Translations under genes and position numbers: made by a program | Source of the DNA: Leptospira chreensis | GTDB taxonomy: Bacteria > Spirochaetota > Leptospiria > Leptospirales > Leptospiraceae | Direction: 5' to 3' | Length of the DNA: 54,539 bases | Assembly (NCBI RefSeq): GCF_016919165.1 | Contig: NZ_JAFFPS010000019.1 | Location: forward strand, 1 to 54,539 | Shown here: piece after piece, positions 16,305 through 26,225 of the stretch | Layout: each line of letters opens with the position of its first letter | Numbering within the stretch: the first letter of the stretch is position 1 | Notes under the pieces: model-generated | The model's input: the letters and a program-made list of their open reading frames with translations, nothing else | The model's database searches: none | Told to the model about the DNA's origin: nothing

Positions 16305-16802
16305 ATGTTAGATTTTCCCTTCTTATCATTTTCCGCAAAAATTGAAATCATTGGGATCAACCCTTTTGTATTTTTGCCTGAGTCCGTTTTGCAATCGTTA
16401 ATGGTCCAAGCAGGGACAACCAAGGGCAAAATTCGAGTCCATATGAAAATCGAAGGATTTGCATTCACACAAACACTGGTAAAGTATAGTGGGCACTGGC
16501 GACTCTATTTAAACACACCCATGCGGACGGTTGCAAAAAAAGAAGTAGGAGACCGGGCAAAGTTCGAAATCAGATTCAATCCAGAAAAAAAAGAACATCC
16601 CGTGTCTTTAGAGTTAAAAAAGGCATTGGAACAAAACAAAAAAGCAAAAGCAAAGTTTAAAAGTTTAAGCCCTTCCCTTCAAAATGAATTGATGCGCTAT
16701 ATCTTTGGACTCAAATCGGAACAAACAAAAATTGAAAATGCAGAACGAGCCATTCAATACTTGTTAGGGAAAGGAAAGTTTCTTGGCAGGGAAATCAATT
16801 AA
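16305..16802 (+). CDS. DUF1905/YdeI-OmdA family protein
   Basis: 165 aa soluble protein. The N-terminal half matches the DUF1905 pattern (FSAKIEIIGINPFVFLPE, KGKIRVHMKIEG, LYLNTPMR). The C-terminal half is the YdeI/OmpD-associated helical region (SLELKKALEQNKKAKAKFKSLSPSLQNE is its core, about residues 105-135). The biochemical role of this family is unclear. ATG 16305 has no obvious ribosome site. It is convergent with the peptidase gene. Confidence 0.75.
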   Translation: MLDFPFLSFSAKIEIIGINPFVFLPESVLQSLMVQAGTTKGKIRVHMKIEGFAFTQTLVKYSGHWRLYLNTPMRTVAKKEVGDRAKFEIRFNPEKKEHPVSLELKKALEQNKKAKAKFKSLSPSLQNELMRYIFGLKSEQTKIENAERAIQYLLGKGKFLGREIN

Positions 16803-16830
16803 TCCCCACCTATTTTCCATTATACGAACA

Positions 16831-17817
16831 TCAAACCAAATCCATAGGTTTTGTTTTTGCCAATCGCAGAACATCCGCCAGGAATTTACGATGACTAATG
16901 ATAGACTCTTGTTTTAGTTCCCTAGTAGGATTAAAAATTCCACGTTTACGGAATACTTTCCAAGGATCCAATTTGATGTCCGACCAAGTCCCAATTTCTA
17001 AGGTCAAAGGAAGAAACCGGGGACTATTCATATCTATAAATGGCTTTATTTTCTGATATTCATTGTACATCCTATCCCAAAGATCACCATGAGTCGTATA
17101 AGTTTCACTTTGAGGTCCAAACCGATACAATATATGATTAAACTTAGTTGTTAGATGGTTTGCAATTTTCTGGAACAACCCTTCGTCCACACATTGTTCA
17201 TGTGTTCCGGCATATGGCCACCAAACATGATCTACAGCTCCGAAACCAGAATGAACATCCACTACTGGAATCATTGGATTCTCGGCAGGTAACAGATATT
17301 CGGCGTAGAACCGGTCCAACACCTTAGATTCTGACTGTAAAACATTTCCCCGATAGTATGGGAATACATTGGAAATTTTATGTCCTCCAAAGAAAAAAGG
17401 TGCCTTCACGGCCTCCACACCTGAGTTTCTCATCAAATCAACGCCACCCGGGTTCGACCTACGTTTCATTGCGACTCCGCCAGGATTTAAAATAGGAATA
17501 CAAACAATTCCCAATTCTCCATCTTTAATTTCTCTGTATAAATCGGATGTTTTACGAGCAAAAAGATCATCCAAAAAATCCAAGAGAACACGAATGCCTA
17601 TGGTTTCGAGTCCATGTACACCGGCGACAAGACCAGCTACGTTTCGTTTGATGGCTTTTTCTTTTCCAATTTCTAAAACATAAATTGGAAACCGAAAGCC
17701 TTCGGCTGTTTTTGTGGAAAACCCAAATTGTTTGAATCGAATAAGTTTGCCACCTAACTTTACAATTTTTAAAATTCTATTTTCATATCGATTGAGACGT
17801 TTCATTCCTCTAAGCAT
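16831..17817 (-). CDS. M14-like zinc carboxypeptidase (DUF2817/AstE-type)
   Basis: 328 aa. Zinc-site candidates are GVHGLET (HxxE) near residue 68 and DVHSG near 190, with a possible catalytic Glu in LTLEIGTW near 275. ILNPGGVAMKRRSNPGGVDL resembles the substrate-binding arginine/asparagine region of M14 enzymes. There is no signal peptide, so it is likely cytoplasmic. The start is ATG 17817; an in-frame TTG sits just before it at 17820. It could act on peptides or on N-acyl amino acids. Confidence 0.72.
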   Translation of the reverse strand: MLRGMKRLNRYENRILKIVKLGGKLIRFKQFGFSTKTAEGFRFPIYVLEIGKEKAIKRNVAGLVAGVHGLETIGIRVLLDFLDDLFARKTSDLYREIKDGELGIVCIPILNPGGVAMKRRSNPGGVDLMRNSGVEAVKAPFFFGGHKISNVFPYYRGNVLQSESKVLDRFYAEYLLPAENPMIPVVDVHSGFGAVDHVWWPYAGTHEQCVDEGLFQKIANHLTTKFNHILYRFGPQSETYTTHGDLWDRMYNEYQKIKPFIDMNSPRFLPLTLEIGTWSDIKLDPWKVFRKRGIFNPTRELKQESIISHRKFLADVLRLAKTKPMDLV

Positions 17818-18074
17818 CAATGATTAACCTACAAATCCTTGTTCTATTACTAGAAACTGCGGATCCAAAAAGATCGGAGCCGACAGAACTCACTATCTGA
17901 AAGAGAATCATTTTGGAGAAATTCTATTTAATTGATTTATATTACAATTTGATTACGAAAAAAGACAAATGGAAGAAGGAAAAAGAAAAACAAAGGAAAT
18001 GGGACCAGTGCTCATAAAAATAATTTCCTGAATTTCATTTACGACAGAACTAATTTTTTTTTAAAGTTGATCTC

Positions 18075-19046
18075 ATGGGTCAACCCGCAAAAAAAACTAA
18101 ATCCAAAAAATACAAGGAAGAATTCATCACAACCAATGGTGTAAAAATCCGAGTAGGGATCTGGCCTGGTTCCAAACAAACCGTTGTTTGTCTACATGGA
18201 TTGTCTGGAAACTTATATTCCATGAAACCTCTGGCCGAACGATTGAACCGTTTAGGATATAGAGTTTTGTCTTATGATTTACGCGGGAGAGGAAAATCGG
18301 ATAAACCAAAGTCTGGGTATGGATTTTTAAACCATATCAAAGATTTGAGAGGAATCATTTCTCATTATAAAATCAAAAATCCAATTTTTTTTGCCCATTC
18401 TTTCGGATGTATGATTGCTATCCGTTATGCGATTGCTTATCCTGAAATTGTAAAAGCAATGATCCTTATGGATGGAGGGGGACTGCTCTCTCTACCAAAA
18501 AGAATTCAAGTTTTAAAAGTCTTAAAACAATCCTTTGAAAGATTGGATGTTACTTATCCAACAGTCTCCGAATATTTAAAACTCATCAGAAACTCTCCTC
18601 TTGTACCGCACTGGTCCAAGGAAATAGAAGAATACTTCCGATTGGAACTAGAAAAATCAAAGGATGGATTTATCTGCCATATGCCAGGTTTTGTGATGGA
18701 AGAAGAACTGAAAGAGATGGGTGGTTCTATGTATTTTTCCAAAATACTCAAATACCTAATCAAAGATCCCAAACGAGTGATTACAAAAATCAAAGAAAAC
18801 AAAATATTAGAGTTTGAAAAAAATCAGTCCCCTACGCTGATCCTCCGTGCTACTGAGATGAATTTATTTCCCAAAGATGACTTGTTACCAAAAGAATCAT
18901 TTGCATCTATGTTGGAACGAATTCCCAATTCTTTGGGATTCGAAATCAAAACAAACCATTATGGAATCCTTTTTGATAAACTGAAAGAAAGAGATAGTGC
19001 CATAGAAAATTTTCTCTCTGGTCTCAATGAAAAAAAGATTAAATGA
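18075..19046 (+). CDS. Alpha/beta hydrolase
   Basis: 323 aa. Oxyanion motif VVCLHGLSGN near residue 40, nucleophile elbow FFAHSFGCM near 107, and a candidate catalytic His in NHYGIL near 300. A Lys-rich N-terminus precedes the fold and there is no signal peptide. It stands alone, followed by a hairpin at 19129 shared with the convergent gene. Substrate is unknown; an esterase or lipase-like activity is likely. Confidence 0.82.
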   Translation: MGQPAKKTKSKKYKEEFITTNGVKIRVGIWPGSKQTVVCLHGLSGNLYSMKPLAERLNRLGYRVLSYDLRGRGKSDKPKSGYGFLNHIKDLRGIISHYKIKNPIFFAHSFGCMIAIRYAIAYPEIVKAMILMDGGGLLSLPKRIQVLKVLKQSFERLDVTYPTVSEYLKLIRNSPLVPHWSKEIEEYFRLELEKSKDGFICHMPGFVMEEELKEMGGSMYFSKILKYLIKDPKRVITKIKENKILEFEKNQSPTLILRATEMNLFPKDDLLPKESFASMLERIPNSLGFEIKTNHYGILFDKLKERDSAIENFLSGLNEKKIK

Positions 19047-19128
19047 TCTCGCGTTAACCACGCAAAATAAATACGAAAGCGATACTTCCTTGATCACACA
19101 AGACCATCGAAGTTACAGATCTTAGTAA

Positions 19129-19162
19129 AATAGGGAATTTCTATATAAAGAAACTCCCTATT
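19129..19162. terminator. Hairpin between convergent genes
   Basis: AATAGGGAATTTC (19129-19141) pairs with GAAACTCCCTATT (19150-19162) over 13 positions with one mismatch and an 8-nt loop. It is T-rich on both sides. It lies between the ends of the alpha/beta hydrolase (+) and the small secreted protein (-), so it probably serves both as a bidirectional terminator. Confidence 0.6.
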
Positions 19163-19172
19163 CGATATTTTT

Positions 19173-19451
19173 CTATGGATGGCCTTTCCCCTTACACTTT
19201 CCACCCTTTACTGTAGAATCCCAATAACAATCAGGGCTTTTTAGACACTTGGTACTATCTGGTTTTTTGGTACAAAGTTTATGCACTTTGTCCTCCACCT
19301 TATCCGGGTTTAATGCTGGTTCATTTTCAGCAGTTTCTACTTTGCCTTGCATTTGACAGGCGAGATCATTTTCCTCACACTCTTCCGCCAATAAGGGAGA
19401 AAGAGAAAAAACAAAAATCACAAGTAATTTTAGAATTAAAAATCGATTCAT
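19173..19451 (-). CDS. Small secreted Cys-containing protein
   Basis: 92 aa with a clear signal peptide (FLILKLLVIFVFSLSPLLAEE) cut near residue 22. The mature part has six or more Cys (CEENDLAC, LCTKKPDSTKCLKSPDCYW, KCKGKG), suggesting disulfides outside the cytoplasm. AAGGAG precedes ATG. No family is recognised; similar short Cys-rich secreted proteins are common in spirochaetes. Confidence 0.7.
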   Translation of the reverse strand: MNRFLILKLLVIFVFSLSPLLAEECEENDLACQMQGKVETAENEPALNPDKVEDKVHKLCTKKPDSTKCLKSPDCYWDSTVKGGKCKGKGHP

Positions 19452-19694
19452 ATCTACTCCTTAAACTTTCCCAATTTCATAGAGGGTAAGTATACCGAGG
19501 GTTAGAACCTTAAATCAATAAATTTTTTACTCATTTTCCTGAACGACTCCCTGATAGAGTAATCAGAATTCACGAATCAAACATCCAGAGCAATTGCGTT
19601 GACTACTTCCGTACAATTCCTAAGTTATGGTTAGATGCCGAACCAATTGATTTTGAAATGAATCTTTTTGGTTTGCCTAATGGATCTCAACTCA

Positions 19695-20300
19695 ATGAAA
19701 ACTCATACGGATACGGAACGATGTTCCTGGTGTTTGAAATTTGACCAATACATAAATTACCACGATGAAGAATGGGGTGTACCCGTTCACGATGATAAAA
19801 CGCATTTTGAATTTTTAATTTTAGAAGGGGCACAAGCAGGGCTCAGTTGGGCCACCATCTTAAAGAAACGTGAAGGATATAGAAAATTATTTGCAAACTT
19901 TGATCCCGTGAAAGTCGCAAAATTCACTGATAAAAAATTAGAAACCATCCTTCTTGATCCATCCATTATCAGAAACCGATTGAAGGTATTTGCCGCTGTC
20001 AACAATGCAAAACGTTTTTTAGAAATTCAAAAAGAGTTTGGTTCTTTTGATTTTTACATCTGGGGTTTTGTAAATCACAAACCAATCCAAAACCGACGAA
20101 AGAGTTTACAAGAAGTCCCCGCAACCACAAAAGAATCCGACGCTTTGAGTAAGGACTTAATCAAACGTGGATTCAAATTTGTAGGAAGCACGGTCATCTA
20201 CGCACATATGCAAGCTTGTGGTCTTGTCAATGACCATGTAGAAAGTTGTTTTCGTTATCAAGAGATAACTCTTACCTCTTCAGAACCCCGTAAAAAATAA
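19695..20300 (+). CDS. tag: DNA-3-methyladenine glycosylase I
   Basis: 201 aa base-excision repair enzyme removing 3-methyladenine. Zinc-snap residues are visible: the first Cys in RCSW, the His in YHDEEWGVP, and HVESC near the C-terminus (Hx3C); the core GAQAGLSWATILKKREGYR is also typical. The start ATG 19695 gives the family-length N-terminus and has GGA at 10 nt; in-frame TTG 19668 and ATG 19680 lack ribosome sites. The 3' end overlaps the convergent TetR gene by 29 bp. Confidence 0.94.
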   Translation: MKTHTDTERCSWCLKFDQYINYHDEEWGVPVHDDKTHFEFLILEGAQAGLSWATILKKREGYRKLFANFDPVKVAKFTDKKLETILLDPSIIRNRLKVFAAVNNAKRFLEIQKEFGSFDFYIWGFVNHKPIQNRRKSLQEVPATTKESDALSKDLIKRGFKFVGSTVIYAHMQACGLVNDHVESCFRYQEITLTSSEPRKK

Positions 20301-20847
20301 CATTCACAACTTCCAATTGAAACTCATGAATGTTCAAAGGAATGGTAATAGAATTTTTATTACTAAGAATCATTTCAATAGAGGAAAGAAAGAGATGAAC
20401 CGCCACTTCGGGCATAAAACCATCTCGAAGTTCTCCTTTCATTTTTGCCATATTGAAAATTTTACCAATCGATTCAGGGATTTCTTTTTCCCTTCGTTTT
20501 TTAAATCGTTCCATTTGTTGTGGGAACATTTCTGAAATCTCTCGGATAAACAAATCATTCATGACATAAGGTGATTCTTCCACTAGTGAGCGGTGCATTT
20601 TGGAAAACTTTTGCACCGCGGTTAAGGTTTCATCACTTGCAATCTCTTGAATGATCTTCTGGATCTCAGATTGTTTATGCTCCATATAAACTTCCATAAG
20701 GTCTTGTTTATTGGAATAATATTTATACAAAGTTTTACGACTGATCTTCAAAGAACTCGCAATCTCTTCCATTTTCGTTTTGGAATATCCATACTTCAGG
20801 AAGAGTTCTTCTGCTTTTTCTAATATTCTAACTTGAACAGGATCCAA
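20272..20847 (-). CDS. TetR-family regulator of efflux operon
   Basis: 191 aa. The N-terminal HTH (KTKMEEIASSLKISRKTLYKYYSNKQDL) is typical of TetR/AcrR proteins; the C-terminal ligand domain is unlike named subfamilies. The start is TTG 20847, with GAGGG upstream, 12 bp after the RND pump stop. It is the third gene of tolC-RND-tetR, so it probably regulates its own operon. No palindromic operator was recognised upstream of the outer-membrane gene. Confidence 0.88.
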   Translation of the reverse strand: MDPVQVRILEKAEELFLKYGYSKTKMEEIASSLKISRKTLYKYYSNKQDLMEVYMEHKQSEIQKIIQEIASDETLTAVQKFSKMHRSLVEESPYVMNDLFIREISEMFPQQMERFKKRREKEIPESIGKIFNMAKMKGELRDGFMPEVAVHLFLSSIEMILSNKNSITIPLNIHEFQLEVVNVIFYGVLKR

Positions 20848-20859
20848 ACTAAAAAACCC

Positions 20860-23800
20860 TCACTTTTTCCTTTGTTTCATGGAATCAATCAATCGTGTTA
20901 TGTACTGGTAGACCGCGGGAATCACGTAGAGAGTTAGAATCGTAGAAGAAATCAATCCTCCAATCACAGTCACTCCCATACTCGTTCTTTGTTTCGATGC
21001 TTCATTGAGCCCAATGGCCACAGGTAACATACCCGCAATGAGTGCGATCGATGTCATAAGAATGGGTCGTAACCTTGCTCTACCCGCTTCAATCAGCGCC
21101 GTCCTCGTATCCACTCCAGTATTTTGTAAGTCTTTTGCAAAATCAATGAGAAGAATTGAATTTTTTGTGGCCAATCCAAAAAGTAAAATCATTCCAATGT
21201 TAGCAAATATATCCATTGATTTACCGGTGAGATAGAGACCGAAAAATGCCCCCGTCATTGCCAAAGGAATCACGACCAAAATGGAAATCGGGATGATAAA
21301 ACTTTCATACAAAGAAGCAAGCACGAGATAAATAAACACAACCCCGAGTCCAAGAGCGATGGCCATATTCTTTCCCGTAGATTCTAAATTTTCTGTTTGT
21401 CCACTAAAGGATACTTTGATTCCTTCAGGGAGCGGTAGATCCTCTTTCAATATCCTTTGTAACTCGGACATTGTGTATCCAGACCCACGTCCATTAGGAT
21501 TTGTATCTGCGGAAATTTCAACCGAACGACTTCTATTTTGCCTTTGGATGGTGGCAGGCCCGGTGGTAGAAACCCCAGAGGTCACAAAAGAAAGGGGAAC
21601 CAAATAACCGTTGATATTCGGAACCATCACTTGGTGAAAGTTTTTTTCTATGTTCCTTTGCTCTTCTAACATACGAACACGAATGTCGTATTCTAGATTT
21701 TTTTCTCGGAACACGGCGGAGGTATCACCTTCCACAATGGTTCTTAGTTCTTTACCCAGAGACTGCGGATTGACACCTAACTTCACAATTTGTTCTCCTT
21801 TCGGAACAATTTTAAATTCAGGAGCACCATCTCGCAAACTGATGTCTGGATCGGTTAAGTCAGGGATTTTTTTAATTTTTTCAAAGACAAGTTTACTATA
21901 GGCTTCCACTTTCTCTGCTTCATTTCCTGTGATCACAAAAGAAAATGATCTTTGCCCCCCACCGATTGCATCATAGTTTTTGACTATGGGTTTTGCATCT
22001 GCAAAAGGAATCAGTTCCTTTCGGATGTATTCCTTGAACTGAGGTGTATTGAGTTTTCGTTTTTTGGAAGATACAAGTTCCACATAGATATCAATTTTGT
22101 TTTGTTTTACATATCCGGCAGTCAAACTCACTTCTTTTTTCGATCGTAAAAGTGCATTCACTTCCTCGTTTAACTTTTTGGTCGCTTCCACACTAGAACC
22201 TGGTGGCAACTCAAAAGTAACTGTAAATTGTCCTAAATCTTGTGTGGGAATGAACTCCGACTTCAATGTTTTGGATACAAAGATACTACTGACAAAAATA
22301 AAGAGAGCGATAGCCAAAATAAATAATGGATGTTTGGTTGTGATCTCCAAAGTTCTTACATACCCATTGGTTAGTTTTTCTTGGAACCTGTCAAAAGCAC
22401 GTAAGGGGATAGAAAGGATCCTTTCGATTTTACCAGGTTCTTTGGACTTGAGTTCTCCACCAAAGTAGGCCGACATCATCGGTGCAATGGTTAAAGCATC
22501 GTATAAGGAGATGAGTAGAGCAAAACAAACAGTGAGACCAAAAGGACGTAAAATTTGCCCAATCACTCCATCAATAAAAGCAATCGGTCCAAACACAGCA
22601 AGGATGGCAAACGTAGTCGCAAGAACTGCAAGAGTCACTTCTTTGGTTCCATCAAGGGCCGCTTGTTTGCTATCTTTACCCATCTCTTTATGTCTATGGA
22701 TGTTCTCTCTGACTACAATCGCATCATCAATGAGAAGTCCCACCGCAAGAGAAAGGGCTAGGAGAGTCATTTGATTGATGGAAAATCCAGCAAGGCTCAT
22801 CAGGATAAAGGAACCAAGGAGAGAGGTAGGTAGAGCAAGGCCTGTAATCAGAGTGGAACGAACACTTCCTAAAAAGAATAGAACCACAATGATGGTCAGT
22901 GCAATTCCAATGTAGATCGATTCTTCTACGTCCCAAACATTATCTTTTACCACCTTAGAAGAATCATTATAATAATCGAATTTTACTTCCGGAAATTCTT
23001 TCTGAAGGTCACTGACTTTCTTTTTCACTCCTTCAGCCACCTGTACCGAGTTAGCTCCCGATTGTTTATAAACCAGTAAAAACAAAGCTGGCTTTCCATT
23101 CCAATAGGCAAGAGAAGTGACATCTTCCGAACCAACAAGAACCCGACCCACATCTGACAATTGAATGGGGATTTCGTTATTCAAAAAACTAATCGGAACA
23201 TTCCTGATTTCATCGAAACTACGGTATTCATTGATTGTTCGAAAGGATAAATCCGACTCTTCCCCGCGCACTTTACCTGCAGGAATATTCGCACCACCCG
23301 CAGCAATTTTCTGTGAAACTTGTGAAGCGGACAAATTCCTTGATTTCAATTTGTTTCGATCCAGCTCCACCCAGATTTCTTTTTTTCGTCCACCGACAAT
23401 GTCCACAGAACCCACATTGGAAACAGAAATTAACCTTTGTTTGATGGTTTCGGAAGCAAAATCATAAAATTCATTATCCCCTAGTTTGGATTGGAGGGAA
23501 ATACTCAAAATCGGTTGGTCTGCCGGATCCAATCGTTTGATGACTGGTTCTTCCAGTTCTGCCGGTAATTTTTTCTTAGCAAAGGCAACCTTGTCTCGGA
23601 TTTGTTGCTCCGCGTAACTGATGACTGTTTCCGAAGTGAACTCAGCCACAATCACAGCCGAACCTTCATTACAAATGGATCTCAGTTTTTTTAATCCGGA
23701 AATCGTAGAAAGTTCGTCTTCAATGGGTTTGGCGACTAAGGTTTCAATTTCATTCGGAGCCGCACCAGGATAGGTAACATTGATGGATATGGTAGGAATA

Positions 23801-23922
23801 CTCATATCAGGGAAGTTCTCGACCCCGAGTTTACCAAAACTCACAATTCCGACGACAACAATCAGAATTACGGTACAGGCGATGAATACAGGCCTTTGTA
23901 TGGATAATTTTGCTAAATTCAT
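20860..23922 (-). CDS. RND efflux pump inner-membrane transporter (HAE1-like)
   Basis: 1020 aa, full length for the AcrB/MexB class. The N-terminal AKLSIQRPVFIACTVILIVV, the proton-relay helix GLLIDDAIVVREN with two adjacent Asp, and LFGLATKNSILLIDFA in the second half are diagnostic. It exports toxic compounds by proton antiport in a complex with an outer-membrane channel. The start overlaps the upstream channel gene stop (ATGA). Unusually no periplasmic adaptor gene is present in this operon, so an adaptor from elsewhere must be used. Confidence 0.95.
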   Translation of the reverse strand: MNLAKLSIQRPVFIACTVILIVVVGIVSFGKLGVENFPDMSIPTISINVTYPGAAPNEIETLVAKPIEDELSTISGLKKLRSICNEGSAVIVAEFTSETVISYAEQQIRDKVAFAKKKLPAELEEPVIKRLDPADQPILSISLQSKLGDNEFYDFASETIKQRLISVSNVGSVDIVGGRKKEIWVELDRNKLKSRNLSASQVSQKIAAGGANIPAGKVRGEESDLSFRTINEYRSFDEIRNVPISFLNNEIPIQLSDVGRVLVGSEDVTSLAYWNGKPALFLLVYKQSGANSVQVAEGVKKKVSDLQKEFPEVKFDYYNDSSKVVKDNVWDVEESIYIGIALTIIVVLFFLGSVRSTLITGLALPTSLLGSFILMSLAGFSINQMTLLALSLAVGLLIDDAIVVRENIHRHKEMGKDSKQAALDGTKEVTLAVLATTFAILAVFGPIAFIDGVIGQILRPFGLTVCFALLISLYDALTIAPMMSAYFGGELKSKEPGKIERILSIPLRAFDRFQEKLTNGYVRTLEITTKHPLFILAIALFIFVSSIFVSKTLKSEFIPTQDLGQFTVTFELPPGSSVEATKKLNEEVNALLRSKKEVSLTAGYVKQNKIDIYVELVSSKKRKLNTPQFKEYIRKELIPFADAKPIVKNYDAIGGGQRSFSFVITGNEAEKVEAYSKLVFEKIKKIPDLTDPDISLRDGAPEFKIVPKGEQIVKLGVNPQSLGKELRTIVEGDTSAVFREKNLEYDIRVRMLEEQRNIEKNFHQVMVPNINGYLVPLSFVTSGVSTTGPATIQRQNRSRSVEISADTNPNGRGSGYTMSELQRILKEDLPLPEGIKVSFSGQTENLESTGKNMAIALGLGVVFIYLVLASLYESFIIPISILVVIPLAMTGAFFGLYLTGKSMDIFANIGMILLFGLATKNSILLIDFAKDLQNTGVDTRTALIEAGRARLRPILMTSIALIAGMLPVAIGLNEASKQRTSMGVTVIGGLISSTILTLYVIPAVYQYITRLIDSMKQRKK

Positions 23923-25490
23923 TGGTTTTCCTCTGTGTTAAGTAATGTTAGTTGTTCTGGATCTAAAGAATATTTCTCAAAGAAAGTTCCTTTGGAAATT
24001 TCATATTGAACTATGGCAATATTGTAAGTAATGAGAGATTGAGAGTGACTAGATTGAGACCGAACATAAGCATCCATTGCATTTCTTAATACAACAGAGG
24101 TCCCTCTTCCGTTGCGAAACGCGGACAAAGCTTTATCATAAAAAAGTTTACTTTCCTCTTTATTTTTTTTGGCTTCTAAAAAGAGTTCATAACTAACCGT
24201 TAAATTTTCTCGTTTCGATAATAAATCAGCCCTTACTTTATTTTGAGCTTCGGTCCATTCTAACTGTGCTTGCCTTTTTTCTGATTCGGCTTTTTTATAT
24301 TCTGCTTCTGCAATTTCATTTCCTAAAGGATATTCTAATTTGAACTCAGCAGTGTTTTGGTTGAACCTTCCCCCAAGGATTCCATAAAAATCTTGTGGAA
24401 ACTGTTGGTCATAATTTTTAAAATTGTATGTCCCACCTACAGAAAACTTTGGCAACAAACCATTGTCTGCTGACTTATAATTGTCTTCAGAGTTTTTTAG
24501 CTGCAAAAGTGCGGCCCGCACATCATATCTTTTTTCGAGGGCAGTGAGCACCTCTTCTTCATAATTCGAAGTGAGTCCAATTTTCTCTTCAATCAAAATG
24601 GGTAAAAAAGAAAAACTTTCTTCCGGTTCCTTTCCAAGAGAGGCAAGTAAATCCCGTCTGTTTTTGTTTCTTTCTAATTCTGAATTTTTAACAGCACTGG
24701 TAGCTGTTAAAACAATCGAATTCCATTGATGGATATCACCCGTCGTATCAAATCCAAAGTTTGCTTTTTTTGAATATATATCTCGAATTGTTTTTGCGTT
24801 TCCAAGAAGTGAGGAGTTCGTTTCTAGAATTTCTTCTGACAAACTCAAATTCCAAAACTCAATGAGTGAGTTCACCAAACTTTTAGATAAAGAATCCAAG
24901 GTATTCAATCTTTGGATGGAAGAAGACCGTCTAGCAGTCGCTAATTTCAACCTGTCTTGATAACCGAAAAAGTTTTTCAAAAGATCTTGGCTGATATTAA
25001 TTCCCACAGTGGCAAAATGATAAGAAGGTTGGGCAAAACTGGAGAACCCACTGGAATTTGGTGTTTTACCAGCATTCGTTTCGAAACGATTGTCGATCAC
25101 CGCAATTCCGAGTGAGGTTCCTGTGCTAAACTTTTTATTGATTCCCGCCTGCAGGGTGTTATCGGTAATTCTTGTTCCTTGGATGGCGTATTGTGGAAGG
25201 TTAAAGTTTGTGGTATTCTTCGCCGTCCCTTTCGCCTCCGCAGTCCAGGCATAGGCTCCGTTTGCTTTTTCCCAATCGTAGTTTGTGGTCTTTAACTGGA
25301 GTTTCAATGTCTGCAGACTGACTTGGTTTTCCCATGCCATTCGCAGGATGTCATCCATCCGCAAGGTGTTCGTTCGCACTGGTTCTTTGGCGGAAAGGGG
25401 TCCTAATGCCGTGAAAACTGCGAAAAATACTGCCGAGAGGCAAACGGTGGTAGAAGGTATCTTGGTTTCGATCATTTGCTTTGGAAACAT
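23919..25490 (-). CDS. TolC-like outer membrane efflux protein
   Basis: 523 aa from the chosen ATG 25490, which has AAAGGA 8 nt upstream; the longer frame from 25547 lacks a ribosome site. A signal peptide is visible (TTVCLSAVFFAVFTALGPLSA), followed by the long helical OEP repeats with Glu/Lys/Ala-rich coiled coils (AEAEYKKAESEKRQAQLEWT, near residues 385-405). It forms the exit duct for the RND pump encoded immediately downstream in an overlapping frame. Confidence 0.9.
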   Translation of the reverse strand: MFPKQMIETKIPSTTVCLSAVFFAVFTALGPLSAKEPVRTNTLRMDDILRMAWENQVSLQTLKLQLKTTNYDWEKANGAYAWTAEAKGTAKNTTNFNLPQYAIQGTRITDNTLQAGINKKFSTGTSLGIAVIDNRFETNAGKTPNSSGFSSFAQPSYHFATVGINISQDLLKNFFGYQDRLKLATARRSSSIQRLNTLDSLSKSLVNSLIEFWNLSLSEEILETNSSLLGNAKTIRDIYSKKANFGFDTTGDIHQWNSIVLTATSAVKNSELERNKNRRDLLASLGKEPEESFSFLPILIEEKIGLTSNYEEEVLTALEKRYDVRAALLQLKNSEDNYKSADNGLLPKFSVGGTYNFKNYDQQFPQDFYGILGGRFNQNTAEFKLEYPLGNEIAEAEYKKAESEKRQAQLEWTEAQNKVRADLLSKRENLTVSYELFLEAKKNKEESKLFYDKALSAFRNGRGTSVVLRNAMDAYVRSQSSHSQSLITYNIAIVQYEISKGTFFEKYSLDPEQLTLLNTEENQ

Positions 25491-25687
25491 AATTTGTATC
25501 CTTTGTTTCTTTAGGAAACAAATAAAGTTTTCTGTGTTTCCAAACAAGCAAAAAATGAAAAACTAGAGAAAAGCAAAAATCTGCCGGATTAGTACGAGGA
25601 TTGATTTGAAATCGTAAGGAAATTTATGACTTTTATGGGAACGTGGGCTCAAAGTCCAGGTGCGATGTGAGAATCTATGAAAAGAAT

Positions 25688-25739
25688 CCAGAAAGGTTTT
25701 TCAATCAGGGTCGATTCCCTTAAACCAAAAACCTTCTGG
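25688..25739. terminator. Long hairpin after NTF2-like gene
   Basis: CCAGAAAGGTTTTT (25688-25701) pairs with AAAAACCTTCTGG (25727-25739) with one bulged base; an inner AGGG/CCCT pair (25707-25710 / 25717-25720) sits in the loop. On the minus strand it follows the stop of the gene ending at 25758 and is followed by TTCTTTTC, so a terminator is the simplest reading. Confidence 0.55.
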
Positions 25740-25757
25740 ACATGGTTGAATTCGAAT

Positions 25758-26141
25758 CTACTTTTTTTCGGCAACCACTACCGCTTTGATCATTTTCCAT
25801 CCCTCATCGTTAAGATAAAAAGTGTAAAGAGATTGGAATTTCATGACCTTACTTTCCAAGTCCGCTTTTACAAATCCGAACTGATCCAAAAATTCAATTG
25901 AATGAATTTTCACATCTCTCTCCACTCCACCGATCTTTCCTTCCTTCAGAGAATCGATATACTTTGTTTTATCGGAACTAAATACAGATCCACTTCCTTT
26001 CATAGAAACACTATCTGTATAATCGGAATGAAACCCAAACTCCACTTCCGTTACCCTTCTTTCATCAATATTTTTCATAAGAGAGATAAACTCACCTTTT
26101 AAAGAATCCTGATTTGTTTCCCACTTTGTTTGATTTGTCAT
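25758..26141 (-). CDS. NTF2-like / lumazine-binding-like protein
   Basis: 127 aa. The cone-type alpha+beta pattern and the C-terminal YTFYLNDEGWKMIKAVVV resemble SnoaL/lumazine-binding NTF2-like proteins. No catalytic residues can be named. AGGAG precedes ATG 26141. It follows marR by 84 bp and has a copy of the palindromic MarR operator 50 bp before its start, so it is probably a MarR target. Function is unknown. Confidence 0.6.
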   Translation of the reverse strand: MTNQTKWETNQDSLKGEFISLMKNIDERRVTEVEFGFHSDYTDSVSMKGSGSVFSSDKTKYIDSLKEGKIGGVERDVKIHSIEFLDQFGFVKADLESKVMKFQSLYTFYLNDEGWKMIKAVVVAEKK

Positions 26142-26190
26142 CGCCTTTCTCCTAAAATTAATAAAACCTAGTCACAACTTAAACTTTAAT

Positions 26191-26212
26191 TATTGTTGCT
26201 ATAGCAACAATA
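26191..26212. promoter_or_regulatory. Palindromic operator 1 (probable MarR site)
   Basis: A perfect 22-bp palindrome with core TTGTTGCTATAGCAACAA (26193-26210). It lies between the marR stop (26226) and the start of the NTF2-like gene (26141). A second copy of the 16-bp core TGTTGCTATAGCAACA sits immediately before marR. Two such perfect copies in one locus are unlikely by chance. Confidence 0.75.
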
Positions 26213-26225
26213 CGGATAAAAAAAA

